Assembly: GCA_012845835.1 (NCBI GenBank)
Contig: JABAKD010000008.1
Coordinates: forward strand, 2,076,651 to 2,140,650
Length of the DNA: 64,000 nt
Direction: 5' to 3'
Source of the DNA: Undaria pinnatifida
Lineage: Eukaryota; Sar; Phaeophyceae; Laminariales; Alariaceae
Translations under genes and position numbers: made by a program
Part shown: positions 15,001-28,609 of the stretch, in pieces
How positions within the stretch are numbered: position 1 is the stretch's first letter
How the letters are laid out: the number at the start of each line of letters is the position of its first letter
The notes under the pieces: generated by a model
Database searches by the model: none
What the model was told of the DNA's origin: nothing
Seen by the model: the letters and a program-made list of their open reading frames with translations, nothing else

Positions 15001-18000
15001 CGGCCTCCAGCTCCACACCAAGCGAGACCGCCCGAGATTCAGCGTCCTCTAGCCGACGCTGCAGCTCGGTCTGCGTGCGGAATGCTTCAGTAGTCGCTCG
15101 ATCGGTCGCCTCCGCTCGAACTTGCGCGGCGGTGGCCTCGCGCACGCGCTCCTCAAGGCCAGCCTTGGCGACATCCAGCTGATCACGGAGGTCCTGAGCA
15201 GCAGCAGTGAGGCTTGCTATCCTCTCCCGAGCTTCTTCCAGCTCAAGACTTGTAGAGTTCGTGGGCGTGTCAGCGGGTGTGGGGGGTCCCTCGTCGTAGC
15301 CTGAACCCTGCCATTGCTGGTGCTGGGGCGGCGGCGGAGGCGGTGAAGGTTTCTGCCGCAGAAGCTTCGATTTTAGCGCGGTCAGCTCTTTCTCCAAGGC
15401 TACTTTCCGGTCACCCTCGAAGGCTAGCTCGCCCCTCGCGTCGGCAAGGGCGGATGACCACATCTCTTTGTCAGCGGATGCCTCGCGGGCCACTTGGTCT
15501 AGCCGCGCCGTTAGCGTAGCAACAGTACTCTTCAGATCTGCCGCCTGTTTGGCGCTGGCGGTCTCGTCGGTGGTAGACGCAACGAAGGCACTTGCACAGT
15601 GGTCATCGCCACCGCCACCGCCGCTGCCGCTACTACCGCCGCCGCCACTACCACCACCGCCACTAAACAAGCTCGCCACGTCGGTCACTTGCGCTAGCGC
15701 CGCAGCAGCGGTGGTCGCTCCTGTAGGCACGCTCTTGCTGCCGGAAACCTCGACCGAGGGGGTACGGGCCATTGCGGCGGCTCTGCCTTCCGATGCTGTC
15801 GCCCTAGCCTCGGCAATCGCTAGGTTCTCCTGCAAAACTTCCACCTGTCGCTTCATGTCCTCTAGCAGCGCGCCAGCCTCCAGCCCAGGAGCTGACAGGG
15901 AGCGTGACGGAGTCTCTCCAGCCACCACGTCTCCCTTTGGTGCCTGGCATGCGAGAAACAGGTGAGAAAAAGGCGAGAAAATGGAACGGCCGGTGCCGGA
16001 TCTAAAACGCTTGTTGTTCCCCTGTTGCGTAGGGAAGATAACCAATAATACTGCGCTACTGAGTCGACGAGGGAGCATCTCCAGCCGCCGCGTCTCCAAC
16101 TATTGCCTGGAGCGTGAGAAAAAAAAACGACAAAATAAAACGAAGGCTGAATTCCTTTAGCACGGCACCCTCGTTTTTGGGGAAAAACCTACATATAGCT
16201 AAAATACGCAAGTGGCTTTCCTGCGCTTTGAGGTTTAACGGTCAAAACAGCGCTTAAAATACTGCAGAAAACAGACACGAAGAACAAAAAAAAAAGAAGG
16301 ACGCGTGCCACGGTAGAGGTGGCACTTTTCGTCTGAAATGTTTTCTGAATGACAGGACACTCACTTCTTAACCCAAAATTGTCGGAAACAGGGTACTTTT
16401 TTGCACGATTCTCGTGGCATACCTAGGCCATGGGGTTTTTCATCCGCGATAAAGCAGGTTTTATTTTTCTCCGAATCAGTTTTTGGGTTAAGAAGGACAC
16501 GTCCTCACCTCCCTAAGTGAGGAACCTCAAAACAAAAGTGGTGCATCTCTATTGTAGCACGCGTCAAAGACAACAAGTACGAAACAAACCCGAAACCAAA
16601 ACCACAACCAAAATTCACATTTCGCGCTCATCACCTGGTCGGCGTTTGAGCCCCCCTCGGCAGAACCGCTATTGGTATCAGCAGTGAGAGAACCAGACGC
16701 GTCCAGCTGCCGGTTGCTCTCTCTCGTTTCCGACAGAGACTGTGGAAGGAAGGAAGGATGAAAGAAAGGTAGCGGCGTAAGCACACGGTTAACCGAAACG
16801 AACCATGAAGCATTTGTCATGCCAACGGTAGAGAGGGTACAGCCATGGTCGCTCCTTAGTGCTGTGATTTACCAGAAAACAAACGCCAGCACTAAAGCGG
16901 GACCCCGAACTGTCCTGGGATAGTGCTAGACGACAACGTCTGCACTAAAGGGCACCCCGAACACCCCGAACTATCCCGGGCCAGTGCCAGACGACAATGA
17001 ACGCACTAAAGTCGGACCCCGAACTGTCCCGGGATGGTGCCAGACGACAATGATCGCACTAGAGTGGGGCCCTGGACTATTCCGGGGTAGTGCCAGACGA
17101 CAATGACCGCACTAAAGTCGGACCCCGAACTGTCCCGGGATGGTGTCAGATGACAATAACCGCATTAAAGCGGGAAATATCCCGGGATGGTGCTAGACAA
17201 CCATAACCTCAACAAAGCGGGACCCCGAACTATCTCGGGATAGTGCCCGACGATAATGCCCGCACTAAAGTGGGACCCCGAACTGTCCCAGGATAGTGTC
17301 AGACGACAATGCCCGCACTAAAGTCGGACCCCGAACTATCCAAGGATAGCGCCAGCCGACAAGGACCGCACTAAAGCGGGACCCCGAAATATTCCGGGAT
17401 AGTGCTAGACGACAATGACCGCACTAAAGCGAGACCCCGAACTATGTCGCGATAGTGCCCGTCGATAATGCCCGCACTAAAATGGGACCCCGAACTGTCC
17501 CGGGATAGTGTCAGACGACAATGCCCGCACCAAAGTGGGAGCCCGAACTATCCAGGGATAGTGCCAGCCGACAATGACCGCACCAAAGTGGGACCCCGAA
17601 TTGTCCCGGGATAGTACCAGATGAGAGGTGCCGCACTAAAGCGGGACTTCGAACTATCCCGGGATAGTGCCCGACGATAATGCCCGCACTAAAGTGGGAC
17701 CCTGAACTGTCCCGAGATAGACGACAAGCCCGCACTAAAGTGGGACCCTGAACTATCCCGGGATAGTGCCAGCCGACAATGATCGCACCAAAGTGGGAGT
17801 CCGAACTGTCCCGGGATAGAGCCAGATGACAATAACCGCACTAAAGCGGGACCCTGAACTATCCCGGGATAGTGCTAGATGACAATAACCGCACTAAAGC
17901 GGGACCCCGAACTATCTCGGGATAGTGCCCGACGATATTGCCCGCACTAGAGTGGGACCCCGAACCGCCCCGGGATAGTGTCAGACGACAACGCACCCCG

Positions 18001-21000
18001 AACTATCCCGGGAAAGTGTAACTATGTATGACGATGTCGTGACAAGCTGTTTTTACCGTACTACAATGGGTCCCCGCACTAACTGTTACCGCACTAATGC
18101 GGGACCACGACTGCAGCTAGTTTTCTTGGGTTCTCAGCACGAGGAGCTCTACACCTTGCCCGACTCCTGTTCTCAAGCCTCTGCTTCTTTTACCTCGCAA
18201 CCCCACTCTCTCGCTTCCTCTCACCCGAACCCTGATCTCAAGCCTCTGGTTCTTGACCCCACTCAACCCCACCCCACCCCATCCCAATCCGCTTGCTTCA
18301 AATCCACTCCCCCACCCCCCTCAACCCCCCTTGCTTCTGCTTCGTCCCCCCCGCCTTCCCCTCACCCGAACCCTGACCTAAATTGGTTCTTGAGTTTCAC
18401 CCCCCCCTCCTTAATCTTACCCGAACTTGGGGTATTTTACCTCCGCCCTTCCGCCCGGGGCCCCGGGCCGAATGGGATGCGGGTCAGTTATCAAATGACT
18501 AAGGAGAGGAACAAAGGAGTCCCCCCTCACCCCCCCCCCACCCTTTCCCCTCCTCACCCGAACCCTAATCTGAAGCCTCTGGTTGGTGACCTCAGCCTGC
18601 TCCGCCTCCACCGCGGTCTCCGCCAGGCGGCGGGACAGGTTGGCACGGTCTCGAGCTGATTCCGACACGCGAGCCTCGATGGCACCCAGCTTCTGCTGGA
18701 GGTGCGACCGCTCCGCCTGAGGACGGGACATGCACTCGGGCTGTGAGTTGACTTGACTGAAAGTCGTCGACTACTGTGGTGATTAATTGGCTAGGCAATA
18801 TAGTTAGTTTCGTGATAATATATCAGTTGGCTATTGTAGAATAAATATTTGTGTGCAGTAGCGAGCCTCGATGACACCGAGCCTCTGCCGGAGGTGCGAC
18901 CGCTCAGCATACGGAGGGGAAACATACTCAGCAAACCGTGTTGCTCTAGAATCTATGGTTCTAGGGCTGCTAGTTGACTATCTACAGGTAGTCGACTGCT
19001 GTAGTAATTAGTTGGCTAGGTATTACAGTTGGTTGCGTGATAATAAGTCACCAACTAGTGTTTAGTTGGCTAGGTAAATAAGTTAGTTGCGCAATAATAA
19101 GTCGCCGACTATTGACTAGGTTGGCTAAATATTACAGTTAGTTGCGTGACAATAAGTCGCCCACTATTACTAGTGATCAAGTTGGTTAGATATTACAGTT
19201 AGTTGCGTGATAATAAGTCGCCGACTAATGATTAGTTGGCTATAGTATTATACTTGTGTGCGGTAGTGAGCCTCGATGGCACCGAGCCTCTGCTGGACCG
19301 CTCCGCCTGAGAAGGCAAGGGGCACGCGTTGGTTACACGCCTGAACGAAGAAGGGGGACAACATTTGTAGACTGTGAGTTGGCTGACAATAATACTGCTA
19401 CTAATCCAACACCAATAGTACCTCGCCGACTAGTTTTTAGTTGGCTAGGCATTACATATATTCACAGCGTCAGCCAGGTCGGAAGGAGGGGGAAAATAAC
19501 TAGGTCCTATGCTCCAGCTCAACCCGTAAGAGACTTTACCGTCAATCGACCTTCTGGGCAAGCCGTGGTCACAGGTGTCTTCCCTTCCCCCCGGCACATG
19601 CCTTCATTTTTATCGCGCATGGCGTTCGGCATTCCCGCTTTGCATGCTCGTCGATGTTCATAGATTTTTATGAGACGGCGACCGTTAACAACTTCTTTTT
19701 TTTACTTTTTGTTTTTATTCTCCGGCGCATGGGGAAATATAAAGCTTACGATCACCCACACTTCCACGTATTTCCATACAAACCATGCGTCAATTTAACT
19801 CAATTGTATTCGCAATCCAGCGCTATCTGGCGTATCCTTCAGTTCCCGCGGTAGCGACAGCGCGATCAGTCCCTGCCGGCGGTCACCGTTACTACTCAGC
19901 TTTTTCAAACATTACCACGAAGCTTTGCAAAGTTGAGTTTCAACCATTCAATCGGTCGTACTCACAGCAGACGTTTATCAATATTTATAAAACCACTCGT
20001 AAGGCCGTGAGTTGTCCGACCACAATAATGGTATCATTAGTTGGCTAGGTATTATAGCTACTTGCGTGCGGCAAGCAATTAGCCGAGTTCTGGCGTCTTT
20101 GCATCCGACTGGTGCTTTTGTGGTTCGATGTGGGCGTAACTGAACAAGGTGTTCGCGCTTTCCAACCTCTTGTCAGGCTGGAAAAAACGTAAAAAATAGC
20201 ATTGAAACCGACGCATGTCATAATATCCCAAGGCGAACCAGCCCACGAAAAAATTCGGCTCAAAATCAAAAACACTCTGTCCGGAAATTATAAGCAATAA
20301 CGCCTGCTACAATAGAGGTATCACTTTTCGTCTGAAATGTTTTCTGAAGGGCGGGGCTCCTTAACCCAAAATCCTCGGAAAAAACGCCATTTTTTTCTTC
20401 AGTAGAATTTGATAAAAATATTTCAAGGACGTCAGCCGTGAGTTCGACGAATTTCGGGTCAATACTCATCTTTGCAAGCTGCGTTGTTGGTACTTGTACG
20501 AGTAATATACGACAGTATGTGGGTGAGTTTTTTCTTAATGGGAGGGGTCCTATTCTTTTGTTTAAAAAAAATATATATATACGTACCTGGTATATATATA
20601 CACATTCTGTTTTTCTCCAGTATAGTCTAATGGTGTTGGTATTTTATATTTATTAGCTTATACACCTAGTAGGGAGGGTACTTTACCGCTTTGTCGACAA
20701 CAGGGTTGACATACTCTTTGAATTGTATGCACCCTAACCCTAACCCTAACCCGATGGAACGCAACAACCAACCATTGTATGCAGGGTGAAACCCCCTTCG
20801 TCTCGTACACAATGTGCATCAACCATGTTGTCGAAAAAGTGGTAAGCTCTATTAATACTGAAAACATCTCTATATCTAGGCCATTGGTTTGTTCATCACA
20901 ATGGTTGCCTTTTTCACTTGTACACTTTTTCATGGTCTGGCTTGTTTTGTCGTGTTCTCTGAACCGGTACGCTAACATTTCGCTTGTTTTTTCCTTGATG

Positions 21001-24000
21001 AATCGCGACTGTTTGGTTTACTCTGTGTTCACATAGTCTGTGACCACATAATTTGTATCTCCCTAGGACGAAGAATCAGCACGGGCACACTGGGAGTACT
21101 GATGTCGATGGGTAGAAAGAACGGTTTTTATGTCAAGACAACACACACCGCTGCCAATAAGTCAGCTTTTGGGTGAGGTATCGAGTATTTTATCAAGCCA
21201 CCACCCTCAGAAGGCAACAACAATGGTTGGTGTATATCTACCGAAGCATGTGTCCAATGTTTTATTATTATTATGGAAATTAAATGGATCTGATATCGTC
21301 GGATAGAGCAGTAGGAAAACAGGAAAACACACAGGCTGCTTCAAGTAAAACCCTCCAAATTCTCTCCCCCACGAATGCCGCTCGCAATATCTAGCCAACA
21401 AGTGAATATTTGGTATCATACTGACCTCCATGGCCAGTGGAAGAGGGTGACATGGCCAGTCTTTTTTTAACGGCCTCGGGCTGTCTCCAGGAGCGAAACT
21501 CGTGTCGACCAATGACAGGCCTTCATGTTTTTTCAATAATATTCAGGCTTTTTCCAAGCGAGGGCGAAGAAAAAATTGCGCCGCATTTCTGCACGATCCG
21601 GTTGGACCTACTTCAAGGCATGTCCGTAGAACTTTTCGCGCAAAAAATCGAAGATCTGACCTGCCTGTATTCAACATTGAGCAGAATCTAGCGAAACAAC
21701 TGGATCCTAGACTAAAAACAAGTCATTTGAAGGAAATCACGTGTCTTACTCATTGTTACGAACAAAAATCCAAATGTCCACGCCGTTTTTGATAGATAGA
21801 CCCTGAAATTTTGTACACGGGTTTTACATGCCAATCCCGAGGTCTTCCGGGTTTTTTCATTCATTTTTTTTTGTCGCCGACAATATTTGGGCTAAGGTGG
21901 TCCACTTTTTCCGAAAAATCTTAACCGACGGAAAATCAGGCAAAAAACAACGAAAACAAAAACACAAACAAAAACAGCAGGTGAGGTCTTCGAAACGGCA
22001 CATTGAAGACATGTGCAAAATTTCACGGTCTGAATCGAAAAAACGGCGTGGATATTCGCCGGGGAATACATTTGGGGTTGTTAACGTGAACCAGCCTGTA
22101 TGTGTTTATAACCTAACCTTTCGCTAACTTTTTTTGTGGCTTGGGTTGGCCTTGAATTGTGACACGTTCGACGGTTTCAATATTATTTTTACACGTTTTC
22201 CTACCCAACATCTCCCCAACCACGCTTGCTATCTTGCAAACATGCTAAAAAATAAATAATAAATGAACACCAGTTCGTTGGCGGTACGCCGCCAGTCAAC
22301 CAAACAACTAGCCGTGTTCAGAGTTCAGTTCAGCCAACTCCCAGCTGTACCAAAAGAGGCCTGGGCACTCTTGACGCGCCCAAAAACGACGGGTGTTCCA
22401 TCTCCTATATAGCATGGTTGCCTCTAGCCACTCATTCATCACCCCAGACCAACCACTTCCAATTTCCTACCATCCCCTGATCACCTCAACGCTTTGAAGC
22501 TGCTCCCTTGTGTCCCGCAGCTTTTTGGCCATCTCCTTGCTGTCCTTACCGGCGCGCTCTTCCGCCGTTCGAGCAAGCTTTTCCGCGGCGGATGCCTCTT
22601 CGAGGGCCTGAAACGTCAGGTCAACAGGACGGTTTTACAAAGCCGGCCAACAACAAATTAATTACGTGTAGGAATAGATACTTTAATGCAGCGCCAACGA
22701 CACGTGCTTCCGTTCTGTTCCCTGGGTGTTGTAACTACACGCAGGACGTAGGCATTGCATTCTCCGAGGGCCCGAAGGGGTCAACAGAACGAAAATAAAT
22801 ACAAAGACTGGTCAGCCTAAGAGTTATCATCATTCTGCGTACTGTACGGATTTATATATGCATACATGGCTGTAGAAAACCATACCAGCACAGTGTGCAG
22901 ATTTATGGATACGTGTATGTAGAAAAACAATTTAAAGTGAAAGCCACCGGTCATGATCCCCTTAGAACTGCATCCTCGTGTTTGGCGACAAACTACGCGG
23001 AATTAACGTTTTTTTCAGTAGTTAAAGGGTTAACGCTTCGTGCGGGAGACGCGCGGGGTGGGGGGTAGCGCTTACGTGAGACGCCCTTGCGCCGGCCGCC
23101 ACAAGGGGTCAGCTGCGAAGGCGGGGACGGGAAGGGCTACGTATCAGCGCCTTTTAACTTTCAACCCTTTGCACCTGCGTCGCATGGTCCTCAACGTACC
23201 AAGTATACAGCCTACACTCGTAAGCCTGGTGTTATGCGCTGTATCGCCTACTCAGAAGAGCATGGTGATATGCGTCTTATTGCTTCTCCTAAACTACTTA
23301 ATACGACCCAAAGCAAAAACATGTGGGCGGGCGGGGACGGGGGAGACGACGGTATCTTCGCATCACCTGGGCAAGGCGTGTTTGAAGAGTCTCTTTTTCT
23401 GCGCGTATCGCCTGGGCAGACGCCGCCACCTCCACCGCGTGAGCATCCCCATCCTGCAGCTGAGCGAGGACCTGCCGAACAGGCACGGGTTGGCACCGCC
23501 GAAACACAGACGGGCGTTACAACTCAAGCGTAATGAGCGAACCCGATGCACGATATGGCCAAAAACGAAGAAAAAAACTACGTGTTAACAAAAACAGTAG
23601 AATGGAAGCAAGACTACTCCCAGTCGTGAACCCGCAAACAGCGTCCACAAGGTACCCAACTATTTTTTAATCCTTATCTAGGAAAATACATCAACATATG
23701 GGGGAAAAGAGCAACATGGACACAAGCCTACTCCCAGCCGTTAATCTGAACCCACACACAGTGTTCACAAGGTTACCTGGTTGAGCTCCTCGATCTCGTC
23801 GCTTCGCTCCTTCAGCTCCCGGACGTAGCCCGCGTCTCTCGAGCGTAGCTCCCTCAGCTGCAGCCGCTCCGCCGCACGTCCCGACCTCTCCTCTGCCAGC
23901 CTCTCCTCCCTATCAATAATAGCATCCCGAAAAAAAAAGACAGTTGAAGAAAGAAAAAAGCAGAAAAAAAAAGTGAAAAAAGACACGGCTATGAGTAAAT

Positions 24001-25424
24001 ATGTCGGGAGACGAAACTTTAAGCCCTTGACCGACGACGGCAACCTTTTAATAATTCACCTTGACTGACGCCAAACTACTAGGTTTTAGTGTGGAAAAAT
24101 CGGTTTTATACCCTTGACCAACCGTATCCTGACATATTTGAATATGACGGGGCCGTTGTCGAGTCGCGGGGTAACCACAGACCAATCAGAACGAGCGCCA
24201 TGCTGCTTCGCCGGAGAGGTTTTCGGGAATAGGAGGCGGGGGTTCACGCCCCTACACAGCATTGTGCGTGTGCTGCCCGCACATGAAACCGTCTCTTCTA
24301 CCCGACACCAGCTCCCAGCAGTATCCGTTCCGATTATTTACCACAGAAAGAGACCAAAATCTGTGCTATTAATAAATGCAATTCCTAAACAAAAAAACAC
24401 GCGAACACAACCAGAGAAGACACTATTAGTACCAACAACGCACTAACCTCTCCGCCAGTAGCGCCCCTTGCTCCCGCAACAAGTTCTGCAACCCCGCCGC
24501 ACGCAAAGACCGTTCCCGAGAACGCTCCGTGCCATCCACCTCAGCCTCCTCCAGGGTCCTCCTGGTGGCCTCCAGTGTCTCCCGCGCTTTTTCGGCATCT
24601 CTCGATCGCTGTTCCTCGGAACGGCGCAGGTTTTCTAGGGACTGTGCCAGACGCTCTTCGGTTTCTCGGAGGGTCACTTTCAGGCCGTCGGTTTCGGCAC
24701 AGATTCCTTCCATTCGGGCCTCTAGCGCTTCGAGTTCCTATTACACGGATTGGTTGAAAAAAAAAAATGTTCAAAGCGTTGGTTGAATTTTTTGGGTCTA
24801 CAAATGCCGACGAGAAGAGGAGGAGTCCAGAGAAAAAAAAGATCGGCAAAAATCGTGAAGAGAGGGGAGGAGATTGGAGAGGGAGGGTTACTCAATTGTT
24901 GTTTGCCTTAGACATTAGAACATTGACCCCGCATCCCTATCGAGGCGGAGCACCGTTCCTACTCCAAACAGAGACACCTCCAAAATTTGGGCGCTTAGCT
25001 TAGTACGTTTCTTCCACGCCTTACATTAAGAAAAAATGTTTAGCATAGCTCCTTCCTCTTCGGCCGTCTGTGGCCACCAACGGGGGATGGTGAATGGGTG
25101 GGGGGCGGTGGGGAGACTGGTATTGTCACACTTGCTGTACAATAGCCTCCTTGGGGATACAGAGGGACAAAAGGCGGCGAAAATAAACACAGAATCGACC
25201 CTACGACCAAACGAAGCAGCCAGGCCGCGTTGCCGGGGTAGAAACACGCATCCGACATGGAACGCTCGGAGATGCAACGCTCGGAGATGCACCAGGCAAG
25301 CGCAGTAAGACGATCCTTGAGATACCTCGAAGCCGGCAACGCGTTCGGCGGTCTCGTCAACCTCTAGGAAACCACTCGCTCACATACTCTTTTGCCGCAT
25401 ACTTTTGAGCCCAAAACCCATGAC

Positions 25425-25456
<32 letters not shown>

Positions 25457-28400
25457 AGCAGCGCCCTCTGCCCTTGAGTCCGCGAGGCCGTACTGTGTCC
25501 ACACTGACTGGACGGTTTTGGGAAAACTCTGAACTCGCGATTGACAGCAGTGTTGGGTGTCAATCGCATCGTAGACGCATGCTACGAAGGCAGCGATAGA
25601 GGTGCTCCAATTGTTTTCTGAGGATCTTTACTTGAGTAGCTCCATACTTGATAATAGTGTAAACTGACTTGTGAATAGTGTAAACTGGCTTGTTAACGGT
25701 GTAAACTGACTTGTTGATAGTGTGAACTAACTCATGAATGGTGTAAACTGACTCATTAATCGTGTAAATTGACTTATTAATGATGGTGCAAACTGACTTG
25801 CTATTAGTGTAGACTGACTCATTAATGGTGTAAACTGGCTTATTAATAGTGTAAACTGACTTGATAATAGTGTAAGCTGACTTGTTAATGGTGTAAATTG
25901 ACTTGTTGATAGTGTAAACTGACTTATTAATAGTGTAAACTGACTTATTAATCATAGTGGAAGCTGACTTATTAATAATAGTGTAAGCTGACTTGTTGGC
26001 AGTGTAAAGTGACATATTAGTCTAATAGTGTAAAGTGACTTATCAATAGTGTAAAGTGACTCATCAATAGTGTAAACTAACTTATAAATAGTGTAAACTG
26101 ACTTATCAAGAGTGTAAACTGACTTATCAACAGTGTGTAAACTGAAAATGCAAAACGATGAACAAACAAAAACTCATGGCCTAGGTACATGTATAGTCTA
26201 CCCCAATAACATTTGCAAAATAAGAATGACCTTAATTCTGACGATTTCGGGCTAAGGAGCACAATCATTCAAAAAAAAAATGCTACCGCAAAACAGCTAT
26301 AAACCCTATCGCAGCAGCACGCGTCTGTAGCACGTCAGTTTTCGATACAAAAAATCACCTGGTACAGGCGCGTGCTACGCATGCTACGACAAGGGGAGAT
26401 TTTTTTCGATCACATTTTTTTTACTGATTGGGCTTCTTGACCCAAAATGGTCTGAATAAGGCCATTCTCATTTTGCAATGTTATTGGTTTCTATACCTAG
26501 GCCATGGGTTTGTTTGTTTGTTGATCGCTTTCGCATTTCAGTTTATTCGAAATCAGTTTTTGGGTGAGTGTTGCGATTTTTTCTGCTAGAAAACGGACAT
26601 GCGAAACACATTGCTGTCCGCTTCGAACCAGTTAGGCGCCTGACAGCAAAACAAAAATGGGTGCCTGCGTACAAAAAAAGAAGAGTACCGCATCACCTTC
26701 AGCTTCGAGCGCAGGGACTTGTTTTCTTCCTGGCAGGCCTCCGCGTCTCGTTTCTGCGTGTCCACCTAACAAAGGAGTTTTCAGGGAAATTTCCGGCACA
26801 GGGGTAGCAGAGCAGCAGGTGAGAAGCGGGGGGGGGGGGGGAGGGGAGGAGAGGGGGAGGGAGGACGAGAGGGAAGGGGGGAGGGCAGAGCGTATATACG
26901 CGTCATCGGTGAGCATCATCGAACACAAGGCCCCGAGTTACGGAGAAATCTGGGGGGAGGAACGAAACGCTATGGTAAAACATATCGACAAGGTAAAAAA
27001 AACGAATGCGCCGGGCTTGGAGGGAACTGGGGACTCTTCCACGCCCAAGAAACAGTCCCGGAAAAACATGACACTGCTGTTCCAGCCCTACCCTTCTACC
27101 TGGTCCGGTTTGTTGAGCAGCGACTCGAGTTTCAGTGGCGGTCGCAGGCACCATCTCTCAGGGCAACCATAAACCTCACTCCCCCGTCGCCGCGCCCTCC
27201 ACTGTTCCCCCTCAAAGCCCCCCCCCCCCCCCCGCCCCCTGCCCCCCAAAGCCTGCTCCACAGTTGTACCATGTCGTTTCAAGACTCACCTGGGCCCGCA
27301 GTCTTTCAATCTCACGCTCAGCGGCGCCCCTTCCCCTCCGCTCCGTCTCCGCCTCAGCTCTGCTCGCCTCAAGCTCCGCCTTCGTCGCCCCAAGCTCTGC
27401 CTCCAGTTGCGCCTCCAGTTCCGCCGCCTCCGGCCCCGGCATCAGTCTAGGGGAAGGTCTCGCTGTGTCTTGGAGACCGGCGGCAGCGGCGGCGGCTTGG
27501 TCTTGAAGGTCCGCAGTCTTCGCGCGCTCGACTTCCCACCTTTCATGGAGACAATCAGAGCGCAGAGAAATGGGTGAAGAGACAGACAGACAGACAGACA
27601 AGACACACAGGCAGGGAAAACATGTGTCGGCGGTGCAGCTGCATTTTTCTGCTGGTCGCTTGCACATTTTGCAAAAAAAACAAAACGTGAGGCGCACAAC
27701 GGACGACCCTAAACAGCACGAACCGTGCCTACCCACCTCTCACCGCCTCCACCCCCACTCCCCCCGCTCCACGGCACGCCACCAAAAACTTTGTTGGCTG
27801 TTTCGCCAGAACTAGAGCCGCGCTGCGGTGGTGTACTATATGAAGACGTTGTACTGTTGGACCCAAACACCACTCACCGACGGAGCTCCTCAACCAATGA
27901 GCTATCCAAAACCTGTTATAACCCGGACAGATGAGATCCCTATTGATTATCTATAAATGATCTGTGTCTTCCAGGGCAAACAGATCCTCCACGTCTATCC
28001 ATATGATCTGCATGGCCTATAGCTCATGCTGCCGGGTGGGGGGCAGATGTTCTGAACGATCTGGCACGTGTTTCCTGGGTTGGATCTGCACTGCACAGAT
28101 CCTGCGCAACGTGCCTTGACGACAGATATATGATTTAGGTGATCTAGATCGTGATCTGTTATGAGCTGTGAACTTTTGGATCCCGTGCATATTCTGCAAC
28201 AGTATTGAGTCCCATTCAATGCAGTCCGAAGATTTTGGGTTAAGGAGTCCAGCCCCGTATTCAGAAAAAGCTTTGGCCAAAGAGTACTACAGCTACCGTA
28301 GTAAGCGCCACTTGTGCCTGGGATTTACTTCTCTGTGGATACCTGCCGAGGACTTCTGCAAGCTGCGCCTCGTAACCTTCGCCGCTATCGGAACCGTCGT

Positions 28401-28483
28401 GGCCACGCCCGCTCATCTGCAAAAAGGGGGACAGGTAAGGGTTGGAACGGATGTAGAGATTGAGAGGCGGAAAAACGACAACG

Positions 28484-28515
<32 letters not shown>

Positions 28516-28526
28516 AGCAACAGCAA

Positions 28527-28609
<83 letters not shown>

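Noticed and set aside
11539-15965. Many 100-230 codon plus-strand frames
   Set aside because: Antisense to the 1563-codon coiled-coil exon; Ala/Ser/Arg composition is that expected from reversed GCC/GAG-type codons.
16889-18015. Regular repeats resembling a CRISPR array
   Set aside because: Units are continuous tandem repeats without unique spacers, in a eukaryotic intron.
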